Assembly: GCA_016930085.1 (NCBI GenBank) | Contig: JAFGHO010000069.1 | Location: 62,001-126,000 of the forward strand | Direction of reading: 5' to 3' | Length of the DNA stretch: 64,000 bases | DNA from: Spirochaetales bacterium | GTDB taxonomy: Bacteria > Spirochaetota > Spirochaetia > SZUA-6 > JAFGRV01 | In this document: in pieces, positions 18,259-26,993 of the stretch | Position numbering within the stretch: the first letter of the stretch is position 1 | Layout of the letters: every line of letters begins with the position of its first letter | The notes under the pieces: model-generated | Seen by the model: the letters and a program-made list of their open reading frames with translations, nothing else | Told to the model about the DNA's origin: nothing | Database searches by the model: none | Program-made: the position numbers and the translations under genes

Positions 18259-18528
18259 CTACTTTGCCAGGGTCGGTATCGCCTGGATTATTTTTATCGT
18301 AAACTGGGCCATGGAGGAAAATATCCACGGTCCGAAGACGATAATCGAACCGAGAATCGCGGCAATCTTCGGGACAAAGGTGAGTGTTTGTTCCTGGATC
18401 GAGGTTGTCGCCTGGAACACGGAAATGATGAGACCCACCGCGAGTCCGACAAGCAGCATGGGTGAAGCGATCAACAAAATCTGTAAAATACCGCTTTGAA
18501 TCAGATTAACCAGAATTCCGAAATCCAT
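18259..18528 (-). CDS. fliQ: FliQ, export gate membrane protein
   Basis: The 89-residue product has two membrane hairpin helices with the family phrases ASPMLLVGLAVGLIISVFQA and QEQTLTFVPKI. FliQ packs around FliP and FliR in the core of the flagellar export apparatus. A strong AAAGGAGG precedes the ATG. Length and sequence are fully typical. Confidence 0.96.
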   Translation of the reverse strand: MDFGILVNLIQSGILQILLIASPMLLVGLAVGLIISVFQATTSIQEQTLTFVPKIAAILGSIIVFGPWIFSSMAQFTIKIIQAIPTLAK

Positions 18529-18545
18529 CGTTTCCTCCTTTCACC

Positions 18546-19325
18546 TCACAAAAAGCTTTCGATCAACTGCCTGATAATCAGATCCCACCCATTGACCAAA
18601 ACAAAAAGAATAAGCTTGAAGGGCATAGAGATCATGACCGGCGGAAGCATGATCATACCCATCGACATCAGGGTAGACGCGACGACCATATCGATGATGA
18701 TAAATGGAATGAAAAGCAGTATCCCTATTTTAAAGGCGATCGTGAGTTCATTGAGAACAAACGCCGGGATAAGGATGAATGTCGGCACATCCTTGTCGGT
18801 TTTCGGCTTCGGCAGTTTCTGCATATTCATGAAAAGTTTGATGTTGTCGTAATTGCCTTCGAGCTGCCTGAACATAAACAACCGGATCGGTGCCTCGGCG
18901 TTTTTGTACATCTCCTCGATCCCGATCTCCTCGTCCGAAAAGGGCTTCAAGGACGTCTCATAGATCTCGTTGAATGTCGGCCACATAACGAACAGTGTAA
19001 TAAATAGGGCGAGTCCCATAAGCACCTGGTTCGGTGGGACCTGCTGCAGTGAAAGCGAACGCTTTATGAAATCAAAAACAATCGCGATACGCAAAAAACA
19101 AGTCATGAGAATCATGATCGATGGTGCCAGGGTAAGGACCGAAAGAAGCAGAAGCAGCTGAACAGAAAGGGCGACTTCCCTGTTGTTTTCAGCTTCGCGA
19201 ACATTTAGATCTATATATGGAAATCCGGGGACGGCAGGTGCCGTTTCTTCCTGGGCAAACACCGATCCACCGGGCATTAACAGGAACACGATAAGTATCC
19301 AGAAAATGAGTCTTTTGTTTTTCAT
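18546..19325 (-). CDS. fliP: FliP, export gate membrane protein
   Basis: The 259-residue product starts with a cleavable signal peptide (about 1-24, ending VFA) and has four membrane helices. Family signatures include FLRIAIVFDFIKRSL and PPNQVLMGLALFIT, then VMISMPFKLILFVLVNGW. FliP is the five-subunit core of the export pore. The in-frame ATG at 19343 is possible, but the one at 19325 begins a classical signal peptide and follows GGGAGG. Confidence 0.95.
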   Translation of the reverse strand: MKNKRLIFWILIVFLLMPGGSVFAQEETAPAVPGFPYIDLNVREAENNREVALSVQLLLLLSVLTLAPSIMILMTCFLRIAIVFDFIKRSLSLQQVPPNQVLMGLALFITLFVMWPTFNEIYETSLKPFSDEEIGIEEMYKNAEAPIRLFMFRQLEGNYDNIKLFMNMQKLPKPKTDKDVPTFILIPAFVLNELTIAFKIGILLFIPFIIIDMVVASTLMSMGMIMLPPVMISMPFKLILFVLVNGWDLIIRQLIESFL

Positions 19326-19476
19326 CTCCCCTCCCAGGTTCATTTATCGGTTTTATCCCGCATATCACGAACGCATTCGATCATGAATAACCTCCCGACC
19401 GCCTCATGCCGGATATTTGTTCAAAACCAATGACAGCATTTTGATTATCGATACGCTTTTTTTCCGTTTATCTCCT

Positions 19477-20076
19477 TTATTTGAGTTTATTCAATCGTTC
19501 CTGTTGCCTCTTCATAAAATCTATCGGGTCTATCATCGATGTATCCTGTTTTTTTCCGGGATTGAACAGACGGGACAGTATATCGGAAAAACTCTGCTTA
19601 ACCACAGGTGTCGATTCCGCCGCCTGAAGCCGTACCGTATCAAGGGTTTCCTTGTCCGAAATTTCAGATATAAGCGAGATACCTCCCGCACCCGAACCGA
19701 CCAGATAAACGAGATTTCCGAGCCGGACCAGATAGAGCATGTCGCTTCCCTGAAGCCCCTTTGCCGCAAGGATCTGGATGAGTTCAGTTTCCGGTAACCG
19801 TTTTTTCATTCCCTTTTTGAGAAAGAAGAAGAAAAGGTAAATAACCCCCACAACGCCGGCAAGGACCAGAAGCATCCGGACAAACTCCCAGATATCCACG
19901 AGATTTCCGGGCTGTTCCGCTTCCGAAACCGTCCCGTCCTCCACAGCGTCCCCTTCTTCGATAATAAATACAGGATCTTCGCTTTCAGGAAGGTCCGTTT
20001 CACCACCTGCTTGTTGTCCGAAGAGAGAAAATAAGGGTAACAATATTATCATCACGATATAAAAAAGCAGAGACAA
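19477..20076 (-). CDS. fliO: FliO/FliZ, flagellar export assembly protein
   Basis: The 199-residue product has an N-terminal signal or anchor segment, an acidic periplasmic stretch, a membrane helix (about 66-88, MLLVLAGVVGVIYLFFFFL) and a cytoplasmic FliO domain with the typical GSDMLYLVRLGN-like core. FliO helps assemble the FliP ring; in Borrelia the same protein is called FliZ and affects flagellar number. Its position before fliPQR supports the call. The gap to fliP (about 150 bases) is larger than elsewhere in the block and shows no clear signal. Confidence 0.87.
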   Translation of the reverse strand: MSLLFYIVMIILLPLFSLFGQQAGGETDLPESEDPVFIIEEGDAVEDGTVSEAEQPGNLVDIWEFVRMLLVLAGVVGVIYLFFFFLKKGMKKRLPETELIQILAAKGLQGSDMLYLVRLGNLVYLVGSGAGGISLISEISDKETLDTVRLQAAESTPVVKQSFSDILSRLFNPGKKQDTSMIDPIDFMKRQQERLNKLK

Positions 20077-20167
20077 GCTTTTAGTTTTCAGTTTCGTTCC
20101 TCCCAGTTAACGATACTATGTTTATATACCGATATCTACAATAAATCAAGTACTTTTTGCGAAATTC

Positions 20168-21286
20168 CTATGTCAGATCCCCCATCCTTTCCATAGGAGA
20201 TACGATTTCCGTCACACGGACGCCGAAGTTTTCATCGATGACCACGACCTCTCCCTTGGCAATAAGCTTGTGATTCACCAGTATATCGACCGGCTCACCG
20301 GCGAGCTTATCGAGTTCGATGATCGTCCCTTCACCGATACCCAGAATATCCTTTATCAGTTTTTTTGTCCGGCCGAGTTCGACGGTCATCTCCATATAGA
20401 CGTCCATGAGAAGACCGATATTCCCCTGTTCCTGGGGATTTGCCCCCTGCTGCAGATTAGGAAACTGCACCGATTGCACATTCGGTTGATTCGATCCCTT
20501 ACCGCTTCCCATTATGTTGTCAAAAGGTTGTCCCATGTCGTTATCCGCTCCTGTCCCAAAAGCGTCGGGCTGAAACATCTGTCCGGAATCCGAAGTCACT
20601 TCCGATTTCATGTCCGGACCTTCGTCCGCCCCGCTTAAGCGTCTGGCAATTTCATTTGCAAGACTGGTCGAATAAATATCGACCATCCTCGACGATTGAC
20701 CTGCAACCGTCATCTGATACTCCACAACAACGAAATTATCCCCCTGCGGAAGGGATATCCCCGTTTTGGGGAGTTTCTGAACCGAAGGCGGCGTGGTAAC
20801 GATCGTTGCGTTAATCTTGTTGCCGATAGCCGTTATCGCCGGGCTTATGATGTTCGATATCGCCTCACCGATCGTCGAAAACGCCATTTCGTTCAATTCG
20901 ACGCCGTCCTGGCCCAGCATCAGACTCGCCATTTTTATCGCTGCCTTGACATCGAGAAGAGTAGAATGTTCTCCGCTCACCCCTTCACGGAAATCCGCCC
21001 GGATTTCCACGACATCGTTCGGCAGATCACCGACAAGCTTGTCCTTTGTTTTTATTGAAACCTTCGGTTTTTTTATAGTTATCTTCTGGCCTGCCAGCAT
21101 CGAAATGTTGGAACTCTGCGAATCCACAGCCCCGGCAAGTACCGTCCGTAACGCGCTTATCTCCTTGTCGGAAAGGGTTTCCTCACCCCCTCCCGCGTCG
21201 GTATCAAAATCCGAACCAAGCTCTATCGTATCCGATCCCTGCAACAAGGCATCTATTTCATCCTGGGAAAGAGAACCATCACTCAT
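20168..21286 (-). CDS. fliY: FliY/FliN flagellar motor switch protein
   Basis: The 372-residue product starts with the FliM-like CheY-binding peptide (LSQDEIDALLQG), has a CheC/CspP-like middle domain (about 95-215, with two GEAISNI-type elements) and ends with a SpoA (FliN) domain from about 290. This three-part form is FliY, which in Bacillus also dephosphorylates CheY-P. It builds the lower C-ring with FliM and sets rotation direction. A glutamine- and asparagine-rich linker connects the last two domains. Two bases separate it from fliM. Confidence 0.92.
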   Translation of the reverse strand: MSDGSLSQDEIDALLQGSDTIELGSDFDTDAGGGEETLSDKEISALRTVLAGAVDSQSSNISMLAGQKITIKKPKVSIKTKDKLVGDLPNDVVEIRADFREGVSGEHSTLLDVKAAIKMASLMLGQDGVELNEMAFSTIGEAISNIISPAITAIGNKINATIVTTPPSVQKLPKTGISLPQGDNFVVVEYQMTVAGQSSRMVDIYSTSLANEIARRLSGADEGPDMKSEVTSDSGQMFQPDAFGTGADNDMGQPFDNIMGSGKGSNQPNVQSVQFPNLQQGANPQEQGNIGLLMDVYMEMTVELGRTKKLIKDILGIGEGTIIELDKLAGEPVDILVNHKLIAKGEVVVIDENFGVRVTEIVSPMERMGDLT

Positions 21287-21288
21287 TG

Positions 21289-22314
21289 CTATTCCTCCAC
21301 TTCTGTTGAAAGTTCTTCAAAATCCTGTTTCTCCGCATCTTCGAGTTTTTGCGTGACCTGAACCGCCAGCTTGTTTCCCACCAATCCGGGACGGCAGAGG
21401 AATTTTCGCCTGTTCCCGATTTTCAACACCATGGGATCCCCCACCCGTACACTGTACAGACGGATAACGTCCCCGATCCGGAGTGCGAGTACATCTCTCA
21501 CCTTGAGATCGATATTCCCGATCTCTGCGGTAATCGTGACGTCGATTTTTGAAAGCCTTTCGCGAAGAATATTCAGGTTTTCCGTGGTTGTCCCCCTGCG
21601 CACCGATGAATACCAGTATTGTGCGGAGAGTTTTGAAATAATCGGTTCGATGGTGAGGTACGGAATGCAGAAATTCATCATTCCTTCCACCTCCCCGACT
21701 TTTGTTTCAAGGGTAACCAGGACGACCATTTCCGTCGGCGGCACGATCTGGGCGAACTGGGGGTTCGTCTCGATCTGGCCGAGTCTCGGCCGCAAATCGA
21801 TCACCGTACTCCATGCCTCCCTCATATTGCCCAGAATACGGACGATAATACCCTCCATGACCGACTGCTCGATATCGGTGAGGTCGCGCGAAAACTTTGT
21901 CCCTTCACCCTGTCCGCCGAAAAGCCGGTCGATGATTGAAAACGTCACGGCCGGATCGATCTCCAGGATCGCGGAACCTTTCAGGGGGTCCATATTGATG
22001 ACGGCAAGTGTCGTCGGATTGGGAATCGAACGGATGAACTCCTCGTACGTCAGCTGATCGACCGATGCGACATGAACATGCACCAGACTTCGCAGCTGGG
22101 CGGAGAGGGATGTCGTGGTAAGCCGCGCGAAGGTTTCATGCATGATGGATACCGTGCGTATCTGGTCTTTTGAAAATTTGTCCGGACGTTTGAAATCATA
22201 GATCTTTATTTTTTTCTGATCGGTCGCCTGCTGTACCTCCGCCGTTTCGACTTCGCCGGAGGATATCGCGGTCAACAGCTGATCTATTTCGTCCTGTGAC
22301 AAGACTTCTGTCAT
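21289..22314 (-). CDS. fliM: FliM, flagellar motor switch protein
   Basis: The 341-residue product has the N-terminal CheY-binding motif (LSQDEIDQLLTAI), the CheC-like middle domain that binds FliG, and a C-terminal SpoA domain (about 255-325). It forms the C-ring wall and transmits chemotaxis signals. Length and all domains are typical. It is tightly coupled with fliY. Confidence 0.96.
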   Translation of the reverse strand: MTEVLSQDEIDQLLTAISSGEVETAEVQQATDQKKIKIYDFKRPDKFSKDQIRTVSIMHETFARLTTTSLSAQLRSLVHVHVASVDQLTYEEFIRSIPNPTTLAVINMDPLKGSAILEIDPAVTFSIIDRLFGGQGEGTKFSRDLTDIEQSVMEGIIVRILGNMREAWSTVIDLRPRLGQIETNPQFAQIVPPTEMVVLVTLETKVGEVEGMMNFCIPYLTIEPIISKLSAQYWYSSVRRGTTTENLNILRERLSKIDVTITAEIGNIDLKVRDVLALRIGDVIRLYSVRVGDPMVLKIGNRRKFLCRPGLVGNKLAVQVTQKLEDAEKQDFEELSTEVEE

Positions 22315-22390
22315 CGTATCCCTTCCTCATACCGCCGGCCTTCACGCTCCGGAAATGAGGATGAACGGCCCGCAATACGTTTCGCGGCTT

Positions 22391-22933
22391 CTAAAAAGCC
22401 TGCAATTCCTTAAAGAGTACCAAATCAACCTTTTCAACCATGATATGGTTGATCTTGTTCTTGATCTGCTCCTGTAACTCTTCCGCATCCTGCGTACGGA
22501 GTTCATTCGCCTTTTTCTGTCCGAGAAAAAGGAGAATGATATTTTCTATCTGATCAGTGCGATCGATAAGTTCCGTCTGAACGGCCGTCCGCCCTTTCCT
22601 GTAACCGATGGTAAGCTCGGCGATAAAGGTTTTCGGGGGATCGTCCGCAGTCAATCCGCGAATCGGACTGATATTGTTAAAAAAATTATACAAAGTATGA
22701 ACATCCCTGTAGTCGGCCGATTGCTCCTGCGGGCTGACGGGAACCCTTCCCGGCATAAGAATGTTAAATGTCACAAAGGCGATGGTCACCATACCGATGA
22801 CCACGGCAAGGCCAATCAACAGCCATTTGAGAACCTGAAGGAGAAACTCGGGGACGAACCCGCGCTTTTTACCCGCATCAAGTTCATCCTGAACATCCCT
22901 CTCCTCATCGAGATATTGTTCTTCGTCTGCCAT
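22391..22933 (-). CDS. fliL: FliL, flagellar basal-body associated stator protein
   Basis: The 180-residue product has an acidic cytoplasmic head, one membrane helix (about 32-54) and a periplasmic domain. It ends with the family-like phrase VDLVLFKELQAF. FliL rings surround MotAB stators and are needed for full torque; in Borrelia it supports periplasmic flagellar orientation. A possible internal promoter lies just upstream (22963-22990). Confidence 0.9.
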   Translation of the reverse strand: MADEEQYLDEERDVQDELDAGKKRGFVPEFLLQVLKWLLIGLAVVIGMVTIAFVTFNILMPGRVPVSPQEQSADYRDVHTLYNFFNNISPIRGLTADDPPKTFIAELTIGYRKGRTAVQTELIDRTDQIENIILLFLGQKKANELRTQDAEELQEQIKNKINHIMVEKVDLVLFKELQAF

Positions 22934-22962
22934 TGTTTTCCTTAACCCCTCCCTCTTAATAG

Positions 22963-22990
22963 GATATATACCCTATTTAAAGTGTATCAA
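22963..22990 (-). promoter_or_regulatory. Possible internal promoter upstream of fliL
   Basis: TTGATA (22985-22990) and TATATC (22963-22968) are 16 bases apart on the minus strand, in an AT-rich patch before fliL. The surrounding 320-base gap between motB and fliL (22934-23253) is the longest within the flgB-flhG block. It has no credible gene and otherwise shows only a GC-rich spacer with a short inverted repeat near 23215-23245. An extra promoter for the fliL-fliM-export genes is plausible. Confidence 0.4.
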
Positions 22991-23253
22991 ACTTCGTTTA
23001 AATAATCAAATGCTTTCCGCAACAACTTTCCGCACGGCCCTTGTGCCTGTGCCCGACCCTGTCACTTCCCGACCACACCTCTTCGCCGCAAAAAACGCGG
23101 CCTACGCGATCTTCGTATCCATCGCTTCCGGCGCCGATATCATCATATCGATGCGCTGCACGGGAACGGATCATACACACGACCATAGTACCATAAAGCC
23201 CCCGCCATGTCCAAGAGGGGAAATACCCCTCCTTGAGGGTTTGCCTCCCCCCG

Positions 23254-23985
23254 TTACAGGTGCCCTTCCGTCAGGACGACAATATCGACCCTCCGGTTGG
23301 CCGCCCTCCCTTCGGGGGTATCATTCGAATAAAGGGGAACCGTGTCGGAGAACCCCGCGACCTGGAACTGTTTCTCGTCGACCTGGTATTGGACCAGGTA
23401 TTTGAGTACGTTGATCGAACGCGCCGTCGAAAGCTCCCAGTTCGTCGGATATTCACCGCGGGGATCTGTCGGCACCGAATCGGTATGCCCCTCGATCCGG
23501 AATTTTGTTCCCTTGAGTTCCGGAGCCTTCAGGAGCTTCGCCACATTCTTGAGTACTTCACGGGTTTCCTCGATATCGATTTCCGCACTCCCCTCACGAA
23601 AGTAGGTATCCGCCGCGAGCGAGATGATGAGTCCCCGTTCATCCTCCTTGATGCGGACCTTCTCCGTCTTCACATCGACCTGGAAAAGGGATTTGGCCCT
23701 TTTTCTCGCCTTGTCGAGCGCCCTCCCCCGTTCCATCGACGGGAGGGTCATGATTGCGTTTCCCAGTTCAGCCAGTTTTCCTTCCTGCAGGGTATTCCCG
23801 CCGCGAAGCGAGCCCAGCCCCTGAAAAGCGGCGAGGATCATCCGCAGTTCCGAACCTTCTATCTCTGCAAGGGTGAACATGAATATGAAAAAAGTGAGAA
23901 GAAGGGTAGTCATATCCCCGTAGGTCAGAAGCCAGTCGGGCGAGCCTTCTTCTTTTCTTTCTCTTTTCTTCCGTGCGACAGCCAT
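23254..23985 (-). CDS. motB: MotB, flagellar stator protein
   Basis: The 243-residue product has a short basic head, a single membrane helix carrying the proton-binding aspartate (D24 in WLLTYGDMTTLLLTF), a plug region, and a C-terminal OmpA-like peptidoglycan-binding domain (RIEGHTDSVPT, then ANRRVDIVVL). It anchors the stator to the wall, and with MotA conducts ions to drive rotation. It lies 17 bases after motA. Confidence 0.95.
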   Translation of the reverse strand: MAVARKKRERKEEGSPDWLLTYGDMTTLLLTFFIFMFTLAEIEGSELRMILAAFQGLGSLRGGNTLQEGKLAELGNAIMTLPSMERGRALDKARKRAKSLFQVDVKTEKVRIKEDERGLIISLAADTYFREGSAEIDIEETREVLKNVAKLLKAPELKGTKFRIEGHTDSVPTDPRGEYPTNWELSTARSINVLKYLVQYQVDEKQFQVAGFSDTVPLYSNDTPEGRAANRRVDIVVLTEGHL

Positions 23986-24002
23986 CGTTTCCCGTCCTTA
24001 TA

Positions 24003-24791
24003 TTAATCGCCCATGGATTCCTGCTGGATCGCCTCCCGCTTTTCGGTCGGCAGATACGAGAGGAGTTTTTCCTCTAAAATCCTCGGATTGTCTCCGGACT
24101 GTATCGAAAGAATCCCTTCGATCATGATCTCCTTTATGAGGGCTTCTTCCTTGTCTTTGTCTTCGAGTTTATGTTTGATCGGGATGAGTACCAGGTTTGC
24201 AAGAAAAGCACCGTAAAGGGTGGTGATAAGGGCGGTCGACATACCGGCGCCGATCGCGGACCTGTCCTCGATTTTTGTAAGCATTGCGATAAGCCCGATC
24301 AGGGTCCCTATCATCCCGAACGCGGGCGCGAGTTTTCCCCATGTATCGAAGAGTTTGATTCCGTCGTCATGACGTTCCTGAATCTTGTTCAATTCCGTGT
24401 TGAGGACATTCTTGATGATATCCGGATCCGTCCCGTCGACAACGAGCTGGATACCCTTGCGGAGGAAATCATCCTCAACGCTTTCGAGGTCGTCTTCGAG
24501 GGCAAGAATGCCGTCACGCCGCGCCTTCTCCGAAAAGGAGACGAGATCCCGAATCAGTTTGAGTTCCCCGTGTTCCTGTTTTCTGAAAATAAGTCCGAAG
24601 TATTTGATGGTATCGAATATCCTCGACATCGGATTCGCCAGCATGAGCGCCCCGAATGAACCCACGACCGTAATAAGGAATGACGGTACATGGAGATAAA
24701 TAAGCGGTGTGGTCGCGCCGGTAGCGATTCCGAACACAACCGCGACAAATCCTATGATTAAACCGAGAACACTCGCAATATCTATTCCCAT
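24003..24791 (-). CDS. motA: MotA, flagellar stator protein
   Basis: The 262-residue product has four membrane helices and the large cytoplasmic loop that contacts FliG, with charged torque residues. The family phrase FGMIGTLIGLIAML is present in helix 3 and is followed by STALITTLYGAFLANL. It forms the ion channel with MotB. The order flbD-motA-motB is standard in spirochaetes. Confidence 0.95.
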   Translation of the reverse strand: MGIDIASVLGLIIGFVAVVFGIATGATTPLIYLHVPSFLITVVGSFGALMLANPMSRIFDTIKYFGLIFRKQEHGELKLIRDLVSFSEKARRDGILALEDDLESVEDDFLRKGIQLVVDGTDPDIIKNVLNTELNKIQERHDDGIKLFDTWGKLAPAFGMIGTLIGLIAMLTKIEDRSAIGAGMSTALITTLYGAFLANLVLIPIKHKLEDKDKEEALIKEIMIEGILSIQSGDNPRILEEKLLSYLPTEKREAIQQESMGD

Positions 24792-24797
24792 AAGCTT

Positions 24798-24995
24798 CTA
24801 CTCCTCGTTCTTGAATGCGCCAATGAGTCTTCTATAGGTAACGATCCTTTTAAAAATAGTCGCGTAATCTTCACGTACGACAAGCCGTTTCCCCGAAAGC
24901 ATAATGAGGGTGGTATCCGGATTGCATTCGATATATTCGATCTGATGCGGGTTAACGTAATATTCCGTATTGTCAAGCTTTGTTACCTTTATCAC
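24798..24995 (-). CDS. flbD: FlbD (SwrD-like) flagellar protein
   Basis: The 65-residue cytoplasmic protein starts IKVTKLDNTEYYVNPHQIEY and contains PDTTLIMLSGKRLVV, matching the FlbD/YlzI family. In Bacillus the homologue SwrD raises flagellar torque, and the gene always lies between flgE and motA, as here. Six bases separate it from motA. The 125 bases between flbD and flgE show no obvious signal. Confidence 0.9.
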   Translation of the reverse strand: MIKVTKLDNTEYYVNPHQIEYIECNPDTTLIMLSGKRLVVREDYATIFKRIVTYRRLIGAFKNEE

Positions 24996-25120
24996 CGTAC
25001 CTTCTCATCTACTCCTTACATGCGTATTCCACCCCGCATGAAATCCTCATCATCCGGGGTGGAATGCCATGGTATCTATTATAAATGATCAACGTACCAA
25101 TATACGCTAATCATCCGATT

Positions 25121-26518
25121 TTACCGTTTCAAAGTCAATAACTCCTGAAGCATCTGGTCCGATGTGGTAATGGTCCTCGAGTTTGCCTGAAATCCCCGCT
25201 GGGTAACGATCATGTCGGTAAACTGTTCGGCCAGATCCACATTACTCATTTCGAGTGTACCGGCAATGATCTTTCCCCTTCCTTCGACACCGCTCGTCCC
25301 GATCATGGCGTCGCCCGAATTGTTCGAAACGACATAGGTATTTTCACCGGCTTTCTCGAGTCCGCCCGGATTGGTGAAACCGGCAAGGGCGATCTGTCCG
25401 AGCATCCTGTTCGTTCCGTTCGAATACACCCCGATAATCACCCCCTGCTGGTCGATCTTGAAGGTTTCGAGATATCCCATTGTGTAGCCGTCCTGTTCCC
25501 TTATCTTTGTCGTGAACTTGTCTCCGAATTGGGTAACAACATCCTGGTACTGCCCGATTTCCCCGAGGTTGAGTGTAAAGGTTTGCGTCGCCGCCTCACC
25601 GGCCTCTGTTTCGGGAACGTCGAAGGTGACATTCACCATTGCGTTTCCTTCACCGATCGCGGCCCCTGTCCCGTCAATCACCGATTGAAGCGCCCCGAGA
25701 TTGTCGAAATCGAGATAAAAGACATTGTCGGCGTTTGCCGAACCGGCGACATTGAGTACCGTTGGCAGGGGTGTCTGCTCCTCGCCGACGGTATTGATCA
25801 CCTGAACCTCTGCTCTCCACCTGTTCGGAATTTCCGGCTCCCTCGAAAAGGTGACCTGGAGCTTGTGCGCCCTGCCGAACGCATCGAAGATATCGAAACT
25901 CGTCGCCCAACTTCGCTTGATTCTTTCGAGTTCGCTGACCGTGGGATCGTTCACGTCGAGAGGATCGACCCGCTTGTCGAGATTGCTCGCAAAATACACC
26001 ATGGTTGTGGCGTTTGCGGGATCCTTGCTTCCTACCGGGATCACTACGTCCTCGAGATCCGTTGCCGTATTGATGACCGTCTCTCCGCCCAGTTCCAGGG
26101 CAATCCAGCCCTGGACCTTTTGTCCGTTGGCCGGATTGACGAGGTAACCGTTTTGATCGAGACCAAAGGCGCCGTTCCGCGTATAGTAGCTTTTATCCCC
26201 GTCATTAAGGATAAAAAAGCCGTTCCCCTGAAGCGCGACATCGGTCATCACACCGGTGGTCTGGAGGGAACCCTGGGTATGAATCGTATCGATCGATGAA
26301 ATCATCATACCGAGACCGACCTGTTTCGGATTCACCCCCCCCACTTCATCAGTCGGTTTCGCGGCCCCCGACATCGTCTGGGAAAGCATGTCTTGAAAAG
26401 TGACCCTTCCCTTTTTGAACCCGTTCGTATTGACGTTGGAGATGTTGTTACCCAGAACATCCATTCTTACCTGGTGATTCTGAAGACCGGATACCCCGGA
26501 ATAAAGCGATCTCAACAT
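25121..26518 (-). CDS. flgE: FlgE, flagellar hook protein (cysteine-free)
   Basis: The 465-residue hook subunit has the rod-type N-terminus (MLRSLYSGVSGLQNHQ), central D1/D2 domains and the C-terminal helix ending QMLQELLTLKR. It polymerises into the flexible joint between the rod and the periplasmic filament. In Treponema denticola, hook subunits crosslink through lysinoalanine between Lys165 and Cys178. Here Lys165 is kept (codon 26024-26026, in VGSKDP), but residue 178 is serine (AGC, 25985-25987, in YFASNLDKR). The whole protein has no cysteine. Either this hook is not crosslinked or it uses serine-derived dehydroalanine. The numbering matches without gaps. Confidence 0.95.
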   Translation of the reverse strand: MLRSLYSGVSGLQNHQVRMDVLGNNISNVNTNGFKKGRVTFQDMLSQTMSGAAKPTDEVGGVNPKQVGLGMMISSIDTIHTQGSLQTTGVMTDVALQGNGFFILNDGDKSYYTRNGAFGLDQNGYLVNPANGQKVQGWIALELGGETVINTATDLEDVVIPVGSKDPANATTMVYFASNLDKRVDPLDVNDPTVSELERIKRSWATSFDIFDAFGRAHKLQVTFSREPEIPNRWRAEVQVINTVGEEQTPLPTVLNVAGSANADNVFYLDFDNLGALQSVIDGTGAAIGEGNAMVNVTFDVPETEAGEAATQTFTLNLGEIGQYQDVVTQFGDKFTTKIREQDGYTMGYLETFKIDQQGVIIGVYSNGTNRMLGQIALAGFTNPGGLEKAGENTYVVSNNSGDAMIGTSGVEGRGKIIAGTLEMSNVDLAEQFTDMIVTQRGFQANSRTITTSDQMLQELLTLKR

Positions 26519-26532
26519 ATCTTGTAGCCCCC

Positions 26533-26970
26533 TTATTCTGCGATAATACTTTCAACTGCCTGGTAATCATAGTACCGGCCGCCGACAAATACCTGTTGAG
26601 AATCCCCTCCCGAAACCTTCTCAACCTTGCCTGTAATCAGTTCGTTTCCGTCAAACAATTCCACAACCTTTCCTAAAAGAGAAAGGGCATTATTTTTTAT
26701 GATCAGCCCCGCGACTTTTTCGATGTTCGCGCTCATATTGTTTATCTGTTCGAGGGAGGAAAACTGCGCCATCTGCGCAATGAACTCCTTGTCCTCCATC
26801 GGCTGCGTCGGGTCCTGATGCGCGAGCTGGGTGATCAGCAGTTTCAGAAAGGCGTTTTTATCGAGGTCCTGCGTCATTACCCTCCCATTGTTGATTTCCT
26901 TGTTGAGCCGATTCACAAGCTGTTCCGTGCGTAAAAATTCTTCCTGTGACTGTAATGTGCTAATATCCAC
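26533..26970 (-). CDS. flgD: FlgD, hook-cap/scaffolding protein
   Basis: The 145-residue product has the conserved N-terminal phrase FLKLLITQLAHQDPTQPMED and MAQFSSLEQI of FlgD, and a short C-terminal part. It is a short form without the long Fn3/tudor region found in enterobacteria, common in spirochaetes and Firmicutes. It caps the growing hook and is needed for FlgE assembly. The GTG at 26970 follows GGAGGA at good spacing; an earlier in-frame start at 26994 would overlap fliK's end. Confidence 0.9.
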   Translation of the reverse strand: MDISTLQSQEEFLRTEQLVNRLNKEINNGRVMTQDLDKNAFLKLLITQLAHQDPTQPMEDKEFIAQMAQFSSLEQINNMSANIEKVAGLIIKNNALSLLGKVVELFDGNELITGKVEKVSGGDSQQVFVGGRYYDYQAVESIIAE

Positions 26971-26993
26971 TATACTTCCTCCTTCTCCCCTCA

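Noticed and set aside
22998-23186. 62-residue frame between motB and fliL
   Set aside because: No ribosome site or family resemblance, and composition unlike neighbouring proteins.
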